Source: Aggregatilineales bacterium (GTDB lineage: Bacteria > Chloroflexota > Anaerolineae > Aggregatilineales > Ch27). From it: a stretch of 64,000 bases of DNA. The notes below the pieces were generated by a model. It had not been told where the DNA came from. It saw only the letters and a program-made list of their open reading frames with translations, and ran no database searches. Position 1 is the first letter of the stretch. Each line of letters begins with the position of its first letter. Below, piece by piece: positions 1 to 9,600 of this stretch. The position numbers and the translations under genes are program-made. Where the stretch lies: the NCBI GenBank assembly GCA_029976005.1, contig JARKOQ010000218.1, positions 1 to 64,000 of the forward strand. Direction: 5' to 3'.

Positions 1-591
1 CCCGAACTTGACGTGCTCTACGGATTCGAGGTCGTGATCACCCGCAGCGATCAGCGCATCTGGATTCTGTATGGGGACGAGGCCTCCCAGGGACAGTTGC
101 AGGACAACCTGTGGTACTGGATGCGGCCCGCGCCGCGTGGCATCTGGAGCTTGCAGACGATCGATGTCCGGCAGATCCTGAGTGATCTGGAGCTGGATTT
201 ACCGGTGGCGGAGAACTTCGTGCGCTACGACGTTGTTGGGCCGACTCTGATGATCAACTTCCGGCTGATGGGCGGCGCGCGCAACCAGCCGCCGGGGGCG
301 CTCGCCTTCGAGTTCGGCCCGGTCCAAAGCCGCAGCGTGCTGCCTGACCCGGACGAGATGACTCGCGAGTATCTTGCCCAGCCCGAAGTCTTTGTGATGT
401 GGCGCGGCGACTACAATCTGCTGGCCCGCAACTACGACAAGGCCCTGGACTACTACACCACCGCCCTCGAGCTAAACCCATCCCTGGACGAAGCCCACTA
501 CCGGATCGCGCTCATCGACCTGATCCGCAACGAACAACAGATCGCCCTGCCCGCGACCAACGAAGTGCCGGCCGCCTCGCCGGGCGGTTGA
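1..591 (+). CDS. TPR-containing protein, C-terminal part (5' end outside window)
   Basis: The frame is open from the first base, so this is the C-terminal ~196 residues of a longer protein. The upstream GTG at 13 is probably internal. The visible part has an unrecognised mixed alpha/beta stretch (about 1-125) and one TPR-like helix pair near the end (MWRGDYNLLARNYDKALDYY, then LELNPSLDEAHYRIALIDLI). This is the usual spacing of a single TPR motif, a protein-protein interaction module. The final ~15 residues are Ala/Pro rich. Its stop codon abuts the stop of the convergent GH94-like gene with no intergenic bases, so no separate terminator is visible. I cannot assign a function. Confidence 0.6.
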   Translation, partial: PELDVLYGFEVVITRSDQRIWILYGDEASQGQLQDNLWYWMRPAPRGIWSLQTIDVRQILSDLELDLPVAENFVRYDVVGPTLMINFRLMGGARNQPPGALAFEFGPVQSRSVLPDPDEMTREYLAQPEVFVMWRGDYNLLARNYDKALDYYTTALELNPSLDEAHYRIALIDLIRNEQQIALPATNEVPAASPGG

Positions 592-3486
592 TCAGCCCGC
601 CGCGTTCCAGCGGACTTCGAAGGGGATGACCTGTCCGGCCGCGAATTGCAGGCGCAGCAGTACCTCATCCGCCGGCAGTACTCCTGTCGCCGGGCCGTGC
701 TCGATCGCCGCGCCCTGTCCATTCAGGCTGGCCGTAAGATCGATCGCCCCGGCGGGGACGCGTACGTGCAGCGCCCGGCTGCCGTCCACGATCGCCCGGT
801 ATTCCCCGCCAATCCGGCCCGGCTCGACCTCCAAACGCAGCAGTGGCAGATCGAGCACGAACGCTTGGGGGGGCGCTTGCGGCGCAAGAATCAGCCCATC
901 CGCCACCGGCCGCACCCCGCAGACTCGCAGCAACCCCAGGAGGGCCATCGCATGCGGGTTGGCGTTGGCCATCGGGAAGTCGGTCATCGGCGTGATCGGA
1001 CTGGCCCAGGTGCCACCGGGGTCAGGCATCTGCTTGCCGTTGAAGCCATCCGGCCCCGTCCAGATCCCCGTCCAGACCGCCGGAAAGGCCTCGGCATGGG
1101 CGGCGAAAGTCTGCTTTTTCAAGGAAGCCCAGGCCAGGTCGGGCCGGTACAGACTGTACCCCCAGGTCAGGAGCTGCCCGATCGCCGGCCAGACCATCCC
1201 TTTTTCGCGCAGCATCGCGCCAATGGGTGACGGCTCGTCCAGCCGATCCAGGACGGCCGCAATCAAGTCTGCCTGCACACCCTGGACCTCCGCCTGCCCG
1301 CCGATCAAAGCCCAGATTTGCGCCTCCAGGTTGATGTGGTCCCGATCGATCACCACCGGGCGATTCGCCTGATCGCGCAGCACGGCCCGCGCGTACCAGT
1401 TCCCGGCCCAGAACTGCTGGACCGCCGCGCGCAAACCGGGCAGAACCGCGCGCAGCCGTTCGGCCAGAACTCCGGCAACTGGCTCCAGTAGATCGGCCAT
1501 CAGGGGCAGCACATAGAGCGCCATCTGGGAGTTCGGGATCGATTCGCCGTGCTCCCTGGAATTCTCAAACCGCACGCCGAGCGGCCCGTCGCGCAGGGCC
1601 GTTTCGCACACGATCGCATCCGACCAGTCCCCATCGCCAATCCGGAGCAGGCCGTGCTCGCCGAAGCCGATCTCGTTGAGCAGGTGCCCGACGCTTACCC
1701 GAACGTGATCGAGCACCGTGGAACCGCCCGCCCCCACCGGACGTTTTCCTTGGGGATAGAAGGGCACGTCCTCGCTCAAAAAAGCCAGATCGCCGGTCGC
1801 GGCCAGGTATTCGCCCAGGCCCAGCAAGAAGAACAAATCCAGATCGGATGGGTTGGTATGGATCGTCGCGCCGTCCTGGGCGCCGAATCCCGTGAACGCA
1901 TAGGGCATTCCGCCAGTCTCGGCCGACATCAGGCTCATCAACAGGCGCAGGTTTTCGCGAGCCAGTTCCGGGCGGAGATACGTCAGCGGGAGGCAGAACA
2001 GCGCCTGGTCGCGCGGCGCGCCGTCCGCGCCATGCAGGTAGAGGTAGGCCGAGCCTTGCGGCGTGACGTGGGTCGCCAAGTAGGCATTGTACGTGGTCGC
2101 GGCCAGCAAGCTGTAAGCATGCCAGGCCATTTCTCGCTGGAGGGCATCCTCACCGGGTGTCCGGAAATAGGCCAGGGACTCGCGCCGCCGGTTTCGGGAA
2201 TCGGCCAGCGGATCGCCCTCCCGATAGCGCCGCCAGCAGCCATCGGCTTCGGGCCGGATCGCCCCATAGGCAAAGCGCAGGCTGGCCGTTTCCCCGGCCG
2301 CCACTTCCAGGTCATGGCGCAGCACCAGGCAGTATGGCATCGCCGACGTGGAAGGCGCACCCACCACACCGTTCCACCGCCGCGCCACCGCCTCCGGACA
2401 GCCAGGGCCCCCATTCCCGAAAAACGCCAGCCGGTCGGTGTAGCAGCCCGCTGCCGGACCACAAAGCGAAGCCAGAATCACGTCGGCGGGATACCAGTCG
2501 ACCAGATCGACCGCCTCCGGCCTGGGGCAATGGGCGGGCGGCTGCTGGTGAAAGCGCAGTACCTGATCGTCCGGCTCCCACGTGATCGAGGGGGCAAACT
2601 GCGCGTTGATCGCCTGGCGTTCGCTGTCGCCAAAAGGTGCGAACAGCCCCGTGCGGAACCATTGAAGCCGGAGCTGGTGAACATTGGCATCCCAGTATTC
2701 GTAGTGGCGCAGTTGGACCGGACTGACTCGCAGGTTACGAATTTCGACATCGGCCAGCACCAGCGGATCATCCCCGGACGGCGCGTGCACCCGCCGCGTT
2801 ACACGCAGGCCGCGATAGGTCGTGGCCGTCTCGAAATAGCCCATCCCGAAGATACGTTCGACCGTCGCTCCTTCCGGCCGGTACCGGAACGCCGTCGCCC
2901 AGACCCGCTCGCCGTCGTCCACGTAGCTGAACCCGCCGCCATAGGCATGCAGCGTCGCTTTCCGATCCTGCGGCGCTTCACGAACCGGGGTCTGAGGCTG
3001 AATCAAACTCGTGCCGCGCGGCGGAATCAGTGCCTGGCGTCCAGCGCGCCGCCGGGCAAACCACTGAACGATCTGGCTGCCCAGCCGGACAATCCACCGG
3101 ATGGCGCGCAGAGGCGCGGACAGGCTGGCTTCGTGGGGCGGAATCCAATTCAGCCAAACGCCGCCCCGATCACCCAGGTAGACCTGCACCGTACCGTCGT
3201 TCGAGGCCAGGACGTTCACCCGGTCGTTTCCAAACAGATGCCAATGATCGCGCCGGTCGAGCCCTTCCGAATTGGGATAGGCCGCCCGCCGGTCCCGATA
3301 CTGGTCGATCTCGTAGCGGTAGGCCGGCAGCCCATCGCCATCCAGAATCCAGCGGCCGAATATCCCGCTGCCAGACTCATTGGCCGCAAACTGGCGCGCG
3401 TTCGCCTGGAAAGGAGGTTCAGGCAGGCCTGCCTGAGAAGGACCCGTAGGATGTAGGAGGCTTCGAAGCCGGTCGATCAGTTGCAT
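592..3486 (-). CDS. GH94/GT36-like carbohydrate phosphorylase or hydrolase
   Basis: A 964-residue protein resembling the cellobiose/cellodextrin phosphorylase superfamily. The N-terminal half is beta-sandwich-like (FSYVDDGERVWATAFRYRP, GMGYFETATTYRGLRVTRRV). The C-terminal half is an (alpha/alpha)6-barrel-like region containing GDGDWSDA. The Asp at about residue 620 is where GH94 enzymes carry the general acid of their DWND motif. NANPHAM near residue 880 also resembles the family. GH94 enzymes phosphorolyse beta-glucosides; substrate and even phosphorylase versus hydrolase activity cannot be read here. A longer open frame runs to 3651 across the tRNA-Pro gene, so I start at the ATG at 3486. 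No signal peptide is evident, so it is probably cytoplasmic. Confidence 0.72.
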   Translation of the reverse strand: MQLIDRLRSLLHPTGPSQAGLPEPPFQANARQFAANESGSGIFGRWILDGDGLPAYRYEIDQYRDRRAAYPNSEGLDRRDHWHLFGNDRVNVLASNDGTVQVYLGDRGGVWLNWIPPHEASLSAPLRAIRWIVRLGSQIVQWFARRRAGRQALIPPRGTSLIQPQTPVREAPQDRKATLHAYGGGFSYVDDGERVWATAFRYRPEGATVERIFGMGYFETATTYRGLRVTRRVHAPSGDDPLVLADVEIRNLRVSPVQLRHYEYWDANVHQLRLQWFRTGLFAPFGDSERQAINAQFAPSITWEPDDQVLRFHQQPPAHCPRPEAVDLVDWYPADVILASLCGPAAGCYTDRLAFFGNGGPGCPEAVARRWNGVVGAPSTSAMPYCLVLRHDLEVAAGETASLRFAYGAIRPEADGCWRRYREGDPLADSRNRRRESLAYFRTPGEDALQREMAWHAYSLLAATTYNAYLATHVTPQGSAYLYLHGADGAPRDQALFCLPLTYLRPELARENLRLLMSLMSAETGGMPYAFTGFGAQDGATIHTNPSDLDLFFLLGLGEYLAATGDLAFLSEDVPFYPQGKRPVGAGGSTVLDHVRVSVGHLLNEIGFGEHGLLRIGDGDWSDAIVCETALRDGPLGVRFENSREHGESIPNSQMALYVLPLMADLLEPVAGVLAERLRAVLPGLRAAVQQFWAGNWYARAVLRDQANRPVVIDRDHINLEAQIWALIGGQAEVQGVQADLIAAVLDRLDEPSPIGAMLREKGMVWPAIGQLLTWGYSLYRPDLAWASLKKQTFAAHAEAFPAVWTGIWTGPDGFNGKQMPDPGGTWASPITPMTDFPMANANPHAMALLGLLRVCGVRPVADGLILAPQAPPQAFVLDLPLLRLEVEPGRIGGEYRAIVDGSRALHVRVPAGAIDLTASLNGQGAAIEHGPATGVLPADEVLLRLQFAAGQVIPFEVRWNAAG

Positions 3487-3565
3487 GCCATGTCCTGTCC
3501 ATCGTTGTCCGCGCGGCCTAAGTATGGTCGGGGAACACCTCGAAGGCAAGTTGGCGCTCACCAGC

Positions 3566-3597
3566 AAACAAAAAAGGCCTTGTTTGCACAAGACCTT
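3566..3597 (-). terminator. Intrinsic terminator of tRNA-Pro
   Basis: On the minus strand a 9-bp stem (AAGGTCTTG / CAAGGCCTT, one G-U pair) with a 6-nt loop is followed directly by a run of six T. It lies 13 bases downstream of the tRNA 3' end. Confidence 0.85.
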
Positions 3598-3609
3598 TTC
3601 ACTCGTCAG

Positions 3610-3684
3610 TCGGGGTGCCCGGATTTGAACCGGGGACCTCTTGCACCCCATGCAAGCACGCTAGCCAAACTGCGCCACACCCCG
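3610..3684 (-). tRNA. tRNA-Pro (anticodon GGG)
   Basis: A 75-nt cloverleaf on the minus strand. The acceptor stem is CGGGGTG/CACCCCG with discriminator A. The anticodon arm CTTGC-ATGGGGT-GCAAG gives anticodon GGG, reading CCC/CCU. The T arm is CCCGG-TTCAAAT-CCGGG. CCA is not encoded: CTGAC follows the discriminator. It has its own promoter and terminator, so it is a monocistronic unit. Confidence 0.95.
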
Positions 3685-3697
3685 ATTAACGAAGGTG

Positions 3698-3725
3698 ATT
3701 ATACCACCGTCACTGTGCTGGTCAA
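3698..3725 (-). promoter_or_regulatory. Sigma-70-type promoter of tRNA-Pro
   Basis: On the minus strand TTGACC (3725-3720), a 16-base spacer and TATAAT (3703-3698). The -10 box ends 13 bases before the tRNA 5' end. Confidence 0.8.
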
Positions 3726-3771
3726 GGCTTGAGTTGCCGGAGGCACCGCCCCGCCAGCCAGATCGCCCCTG

Positions 3772-5064
3772 CTATGAAGCGGAGGCCAGCCCAAGCTCAA
3801 ACACCGTCGGGTCGCTGGGCGTGCGATCGGCGTAGTCGTAGATTTCCACCTGGGCGCCTTCGGCGTCACGCAGGCCAGACAGCCATTCATTGAAGGCGTC
3901 ATCCCGCTTGCTGTCAAGCTCGTCGGCGCTCAGTGGACGCACTTCACGCGCGTGCACCTGGATGATGTGATAGCCGTACTGCGACTGCACCGGCCCCACG
4001 ATCGCCCCAACCTCGGCGTTGAAGACCGCATCTTCAAACTCCGCGACGAACTTGCCACGACCAGCCCAGCCCAATTCACCCCCGCTGGAGGCGGAGCCGG
4101 TGTCGATGGACACGGAACGGGCCAGTTCGGCGAAAGATTCGCCCTCCGCCAGGGCAGTCATGACATCCTGTGCTTCCTCTTCGGTCGTAACGAGGATGTG
4201 GCGGACGTTGACCTGTTCCTCTTCGGGCGGGATATCCTTGGTGATCTCATCCCGCATCAGTTCGCGCAGCGCCTGGCGCTCGAACACGGCGCGCACCTGC
4301 TCCTGGCTCAGGCCAGAGATAGCCGCCCCTTCCGAGATGTAACTGGCGACGTAATCGTTGTAGCGCTGCGCCAGTTCTTCACTGGTCAGCGTCGGCTGCG
4401 GAGTCACGGTCGGGAACGGCGTGTATTCCGGCGTCGGGCTGAGCTCCGGGGTCGGGGTCACGGTCGGCGCCGGCGAGGGCGTCGGGGACACAATCGGCGT
4501 CCGGCTTGGGGACGGCTCGACGGTGGGCGTCACGGTGCCAGCGTTGGGATCGTACCCGAAATATTCCTGAACCCGGGCTTCGACTGCGGCTTCGTCAACA
4601 CTCAGACCGCGCGCCTCGGCCTCATTGCGCAGCAGGATGTCGTCGATCATCTGGTTGACGACCTGGTCGCCGACCATGTACTCCTGCCCCGGTTGCAGCA
4701 TGACGTACTGCTGGTAGAACGGGCTGTCCTGGCTGGTCAATGCCGTAGCCCCATAGAGCGCGGCCACGTTGGCGAGCTGGCGTCCTACCTGCCAGCGGGT
4801 CAAACGAACCTGCGCCTGAAAGTCAGCCGTCCGGACCGATTCGCCGTTCACCACGGCGACCGCCTGGTTGGGGTAGATCACCCCCTCAAACACCAACCCG
4901 GCCAGGAGGACGAGAATGACCACAGCCAGAGCCGCCCCGATCCCCAACAACACCCAGCGCTGAGCACGGGCTTCCCGCTCTGCGCGCGAGAGATAGGAGC
5001 GTTCATCCTTTTCATCCGTCGTTATGCGCCGGGTAGGCACGCCCGTGGTGGCTTTTTTGGCCAT
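3772..5064 (-). CDS. Membrane-anchored parvulin-type peptidyl-prolyl isomerase (PrsA/SurA-like)
   Basis: A 430-residue foldase. After a charged cytoplasmic N-terminus there is one transmembrane segment (about 40-62). A SurA_N-like helical domain follows, interrupted by a Pro/Thr/Ser-rich linker (about 185-235). The C-terminal parvulin domain carries NVRHILV, GESFAELARSVSIDTGS, GGELGW and YGYHIIQV, the usual rotamase landmarks. The family isomerises Xaa-Pro bonds in exported proteins outside the membrane, which would suit the many secreted proteins here. The ATG at 5064 follows AGGAGAAGAG; a longer frame to 5139 lacks such a site. It lies downstream of rpsR on the same strand, with about 140 bases between. 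Confidence 0.88.
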   Translation of the reverse strand: MAKKATTGVPTRRITTDEKDERSYLSRAEREARAQRWVLLGIGAALAVVILVLLAGLVFEGVIYPNQAVAVVNGESVRTADFQAQVRLTRWQVGRQLANVAALYGATALTSQDSPFYQQYVMLQPGQEYMVGDQVVNQMIDDILLRNEAEARGLSVDEAAVEARVQEYFGYDPNAGTVTPTVEPSPSRTPIVSPTPSPAPTVTPTPELSPTPEYTPFPTVTPQPTLTSEELAQRYNDYVASYISEGAAISGLSQEQVRAVFERQALRELMRDEITKDIPPEEEQVNVRHILVTTEEEAQDVMTALAEGESFAELARSVSIDTGSASSGGELGWAGRGKFVAEFEDAVFNAEVGAIVGPVQSQYGYHIIQVHAREVRPLSADELDSKRDDAFNEWLSGLRDAEGAQVEIYDYADRTPSDPTVFELGLASAS

Positions 5065-5202
5065 ACGGTTCTCTTCTCCTATGGATGACTGCCTGAAAAA
5101 CATGCCATCTGCAACTGCGCGACAAGCAGAGAGCGCCACTTACGCAGCGCACTCTGCTTTTCGCCAGTTATGGTCTCTAAAGAGGCCGGTGTTCCACCCT
5201 CG

Positions 5203-5526
5203 TTAGGCCCTGCTTTCCTGCTCGTGCAGACCGGTGTAGGGCAGAAGTGCCAGGTGCCGGGCGCGCTTGACCGCCACCGCCAGACTGCGCTGATGCTTGG
5301 CGCACACATTGGTCTGGCGGCGCGGACGAATCTTGCCTTCTTCGTTGATGAAGCGGCGCAGCAAATCCGCATCCTTGTATTCGACGCGGTCGACCTTCTC
5401 CACACAGAACGGACAAACACGGCGCCGGCCCGCATGACGCATGGGCCGCCCCCGGCCGCCAGAGCGGCCGGCGGTTCTGGCACCGCCCTCTTCCGCCCCA
5501 TCCATCAGATCATCATAGTCGCTCAT
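5203..5526 (-). CDS. rpsR: Small ribosomal subunit protein bS18, zinc-binding type
   Basis: A 107-residue bS18. The conserved core is [15 protein letters not shown] followed by [13 protein letters not shown], which binds 16S rRNA with bS6 in the platform. Cys38, Cys41, Cys75 and His78 form a plausible zinc site (CPFC plus CAKH). These positions are non-ligands in E. coli, so this is the C+ form of the protein. The N-terminal ~35 residues are an acidic then Arg/Gly-rich extension. It is the third gene of rpsF-ssb-rpsR. No rplI follows; a parvulin gene takes that place. Confidence 0.96.
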   Translation of the reverse strand: MSDYDDLMDGAEEGGARTAGRSGGRGRPMRHAGRRRVCPFCVEKVDRVEYKDADLLRRFINEEGKIRPRRQTNVCAKHQRSLAVAVKRARHLALLPYTGLHEQESRA

Positions 5527-5593
5527 GGTCTTCCTTGGTTTTCCTGGTTTACAGCCTGTACCGGAAGGAGGCTCAGGTCAAAAGGCCCCTGGT

Positions 5594-5995
5594 CTAGAAG
5601 GCATAGTCCTCTTCGTCTTCCGACGAATCGGTCGGGTCGTACTGGTTGAACTCGGTCGCCCGGCGATCGCCAAGGAGAATCATCTCGTTGGCGACCAGTT
5701 CGGTCCGGTAGTGCTTCTTGCCTGTCTCGTCTTCCCACCCGCGCGTCTGAAGCCGACCCTCGATGTACACCTGCTGGCCCTTGTTGAGATGCGATTTGCA
5801 AATCTCCGCCAGGGCACCCCAGGCCACCACGTTGAACCACTCGACTTCTTCTCGACGCTCGCCCTCAGCCGACGTCCAACTGCGGCTGGTCGCCACGCTG
5901 AAGCTGGTGACAGGTCGTCCGCTCGGCGTGAAGCGCATTTCCGGATCACGTCCCAGGACGCCGATGATCATGACTTTGTTCAGACCCCGACCCAT
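5594..5995 (-). CDS. ssb: Single-stranded DNA-binding protein
   Basis: A 133-residue bacterial SSB. The OB fold starts GLNKVMIIGVLGRDPEMRF and includes VEWFNVVAWG, GQQVYIEGRL and YRTELVANEMILL. The C-terminal tail is short and acidic, ending EDEEDYAF. It keeps the negative charge and terminal Phe that recruit repair and replication proteins, but not the usual DDDIPF. SSB coats single-stranded DNA in replication and repair. I use the ATG at 5995 because AGAGGAG sits 8-9 bases upstream; the GTG at 6004 touches that site. The gene lies between rpsF and rpsR, the standard arrangement. Confidence 0.96.
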   Translation of the reverse strand: MGRGLNKVMIIGVLGRDPEMRFTPSGRPVTSFSVATSRSWTSAEGERREEVEWFNVVAWGALAEICKSHLNKGQQVYIEGRLQTRGWEDETGKKHYRTELVANEMILLGDRRATEFNQYDPTDSSEDEEDYAF

Positions 5996-6060
5996 TCCGA
6001 CCACTCCTCTAACCGGTAAGTCACGTCGATCGATCAGTGTCTTTTCTGAATCTCGCCAGC

Positions 6061-6351
6061 CTAGTTCTCGTCCAGCCGAACCAGCAGGTGACGCAGGATT
6101 GCGTCATTGAGCTTGAGATTACGCTCAATTTCCGCGATGCTCTCGGCCTTGACCGAGACATCCAGTTTCACGTAGTGTCCTTCGCGCTGATCGCGAATCG
6201 GATAGGCCAGCCGGCGGCGGCCCCAATGATCGACGCGTGTCACTTCGTTGCCCTCGTTCGTGATCCAGTTCTGGACCTGCTCGACCGCTGCATTAACTGC
6301 GTCGTCGCTGATATCAGGGCGTACAATGAAGGTGAGTTCGTATTTGCGCAC
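6061..6351 (-). CDS. rpsF: Small ribosomal subunit protein bS6
   Basis: A 96-residue bS6, the normal length. It reads RKYELTFIVRPDI at the N-terminus, then WGRRRLAYPIRDQREGHYV and LNDAILRHLLVRLDEN. It binds 16S rRNA as a heterodimer with bS18, the last gene of this operon. The GTG at 6351 is chosen from homology and an AAAGGAGG 12 bases upstream; the open frame extends to 6567 but the extension is not bS6-like. The ~110-base leader between the promoter and the start contains a strong bulged hairpin, a candidate autoregulatory site. Confidence 0.96.
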   Translation of the reverse strand: MRKYELTFIVRPDISDDAVNAAVEQVQNWITNEGNEVTRVDHWGRRRLAYPIRDQREGHYVKLDVSVKAESIAEIERNLKLNDAILRHLLVRLDEN

Positions 6352-6384
6352 GCTGAAGTCTTGCCTCCTTTCCTCGGGATTATC

Positions 6385-6413
6385 CCTTGCCGGGCACGGG
6401 TGTGCCCGCAAGG
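6385..6413 (-). promoter_or_regulatory. Candidate S6:S18 leader hairpin upstream of rpsF
   Basis: Read on the minus strand: CCTTGC-GGGCAC-ACCC-GTGCCC-G-GCAAGG. This is a 12-bp stem with one bulged G on the 3' side and a 4-nt loop. It lies about 20 bases upstream of the rpsF Shine-Dalgarno. Many bacterial rpsF leaders bind the bS6:bS18 complex through a CCG-containing bulged stem, and the 3' arm here includes CCCG. The hairpin is directly visible; the regulatory role is inferred. Confidence 0.5.
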
Positions 6414-6467
6414 AACGGAAAGCCGGTTGCCAGTGAGTTTGATCAACCGGGTTATTTCGCAGGGGTG

Positions 6468-6496
6468 ATAGTACCTTACAACCCCGGCTTTGACAA
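6468..6496 (-). promoter_or_regulatory. Promoter of rpsF-ssb-rpsR
   Basis: On the minus strand TTGTCA (6496-6491), a 17-base spacer and TACTAT (6473-6468). Start of transcription would be near 6461, leaving a ~110-base leader. Confidence 0.65.
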
Positions 6497-6569
6497 GGCT
6501 TCGTATTTTGCGGCATCCGGTCTGCATCCCCCGAATCAGCCGGGATCGGGTTCGCACATTGCCCCAATC

Positions 6570-6575
6570 TATACT
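6570..6575 (+). promoter_or_regulatory. Probable -10 box of the C11 peptidase gene
   Basis: TATACT, 40 bases upstream of the ATG at 6616. No convincing -35 box is visible at the right distance. Confidence 0.4.
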
Positions 6576-6615
6576 AGACTCGGCAGACATCGATTGTTTT
6601 TGAGGAGTGAATCGG

Positions 6616-9600
6616 ATGAGAATTCTTCGCCTGACCCTGCTCACCCTGGTTGTATTGACGATGACGGTCTCTTATCCCGCGCTTGCCAGTCCCGGATCCG
6701 CAGGGCAGGCCGCCGGGAACGCCCGCCCCGCGCTTCGCCTGAATACCGATCGCCTGGCCGCGCCAACCCCGGCCGAGCGCCAGGCTTCCGCAACCAACCT
6801 CAATCGCTGGCTGGATGGCCTGATGGCCAACCCGGCCGGCCGGCCAACCACCAGCGCCGAGGCCCGCCAGCGGCAGGCTCAATGGACGGTGATGATCTAC
6901 CTCGCCGCCGACAATGACCTGGAGGAATACGGCATTGGCGATGTCAACGAGATGGAGGTCGTCGGCAGCACGACCAATGTCAATGTGGTCGTGCAGATGG
7001 ATCGCGCCCCGGGCTACGACTCGACCAACGGCAACTGGACCGACGCCCGCCGCCTGTACATCACGCGCGACCGGGATGTCGACCGGATCAACTCGGAAGT
7101 GGTCGAGACCTTGCCGGAGACCAATACCGGCGATCCGGCCGTCCTGGCCGATTTCGTCACGTGGACGATGGACAATTTCCCGGCCCAGCGCTATGCCCTG
7201 ATCCTCTGGGATCATGGCGGCTCGTGGCTGGGCGTCGCCACGGACAGCTCCTCTCGCGACAACGACCTGAGCATGCCTGAGTTGGACGAAGCCCTGAGCC
7301 GGATCGGCCATCCCCTCGATCTGATTGGCTTCGATGCCTGCCTCATGGGCGGATTCGAAGTCTACCGCACGGTTGCCCCCTATGCCGAGGTCGCCGTCGC
7401 CGCCGAAGAGACCATCCCCGGATTCGGCTGGGAATATGCAACCCCGCTTCAGGCCCTGGCGCGCAATCCGGGCATGGACGCGGAAGCGCTGGGCAGCAAT
7501 TTCGTCGACGCTTTCGTCGCTTTCTACACTGACGTCGTCACCTACTATGACGCCTTCGACCTGGGCGCGGTGCGCCTGGCCGAGGCCGACCAGCTCGCCT
7601 CAGCCATCGACTCCTTCGTGACCTCCGTCCGGGCCAATCCGGCAGCGGTCTTGAGCGCCATCGCCGACGCTCGTAACAATACCCTGATGTTCGGCGGCTT
7701 CGACGATCCGCAGTACTTCGACATCTGGTCGGCGGCCGATCTGGCCCAGTTCATGCGGTTGCTCTCCACCTTAACCCGTGAACAATCCGTCGCCCAGGCG
7801 GCCCGGAACGTGGTTAGCGCCGTTGAGGGGATGGTCATCAACCACCTGTCCAGCAGTTCCCTGGCGGCCGCCACCGGCATGACCATCTACTTCCCGCGCA
7901 ACCTGAACGCCTACACCCAATATGGATTCTCGGATCGCTTCATGGAAGAACGTCCGGGTGGCGAGAATCTGTGGCCAGACTTCCTGGACACCTTCTACGG
8001 CACCGCGACCACGACCGTGCCGGAAGCGCCGCAGGTTCGCATCCTGGGCACCTTCCCGGCAGTCGCCAGCATCCACCAGCCAGCAGCCATCCAGATGGAA
8101 ATTTCCGGACGGGATATTGTCGATGTGGCCTTTGGCGCGGCCCTCAAACAGGCTGATGGCACCAGCATCCTGATCGAATACCAGCGCCTGGTCTCCCGCA
8201 CCACCACCACGAGCGGCGAGGAAGTCACCGACTGGGCTGACGGGGTGTTCACCCGGACGTTCAACTGGGACACCGAAATGCCCGTCATCTCCGATGGCAC
8301 GGTCGAAACCCCGGCCCTGCTCATCCAGAATCGCACCAATCCGGGTTCCGCCGTCGTGGACGGCCGCTTCCTGCCCCAATCCGGTGACCCGGTCGATGCC
8401 CAACTGGTCTACGATCTGGCGGCAGGCACCGTCAAGACCGTGTGGGGCGTGCGCGAAACGGCCAACGGCTACGTGCCCTATGAGCTGGCCATCAACAACG
8501 GCGACCAGTTCCAGCCGTACTGGCTCTATCTGGACGCCGATAACAACCTTCAGCCACGCCCGGCGGACGTGACCCTGACCTTCGGCGACGCGCCGTTCAC
8601 CTACCGCCTGATGCCCGCTCCGACCGGGTCTTACACCATCACGATCGTCGCCGAGAACGTCACCGGCGCAACCAGCCGCGACAGCGCCGACATCAACGTC
8701 AACAACACCAGTCTGGACCCGACTCAGCGCGGGTTCACCGATCCCGAATTCGGCCTCAACTTCCTCTATCCCGCCACCTGGATCGAGCCGCGCTTCATCC
8801 CGACCGACGAGGGCGGCCGCCTGTTCACCGGCGATCCGGCCACCGGAATCGTGTTGAGCGTCCTGCCCTATGATGGGGTGCGCTCCGCTCAGGACGTCGC
8901 GCAGCAGGTCATCAATAGCTGGAACGCGCTGCAGGATGCCCAACTGGTCGACCAGCAGCCGGTCACCCTGGGCAGCTATGACGCCTACGTGGTCGACTAC
9001 ACCTACAAGTTCAATGGGGAAGACCGATCCGGGGTTGTCCTGGCCGTCTATCTGCCGGAACGCCGGCTTGGCTACGGTTTTGACGTCGACTCGCCCGCCA
9101 ACCAGATCGATACCGCGACCCAGGCCTTCCAGTTGCTGGTCAACTCGGTGAGCTTCTTCGACACCCAGACCGAGCTTGGCGAGAGCGACTGGGTCACCGC
9201 GACTCTCTCCGGCGGGCAGGCATCCTTCTCGGTCCCGGCCGGCTGGGTGGAACAGCGCCTTGAAAACTGGAGCATCTATCACGCGCCGGGGGACGAGGCG
9301 ACCTTCGTCGCTGTGCAGGTCAGCCCCACCCAGGGACTGAGCAATGAAGCCCTGGCGACCCAGTATCTCGAGGTGCTCCAGCAGAGCGACTACATCGTCA
9401 ACGTCGAGATCTACGCCGCGGAGCCGTACTTCATCGCCAACGAGACGTGGTACCTGGTGGGCTTCACGTACACGAATCAAAGCACCGGGGTACTCACTGC
9501 CGGAGCCTATTTCGTCACCACGGTCGGCCGTCAGGAATACGTCTTCTGGCTGGAAACAAGCGACGCCGCTTTCGACCAGACCTTCAACGACACCTTCTCG

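Noticed and set aside
1549-3456. Long plus-strand open frame opposite the GH94-like gene
   Set aside because: Arg/Pro/His-rich antisense shadow with no known motif; the minus-strand frame has clear family motifs.
3487-3651. N-terminal extension of the GH94-like protein
   Set aside because: The extension reads through the tRNA-Pro gene and its terminator.
7771-9480. 569-codon minus-strand frame
   Set aside because: Antisense shadow of the C11 peptidase gene.
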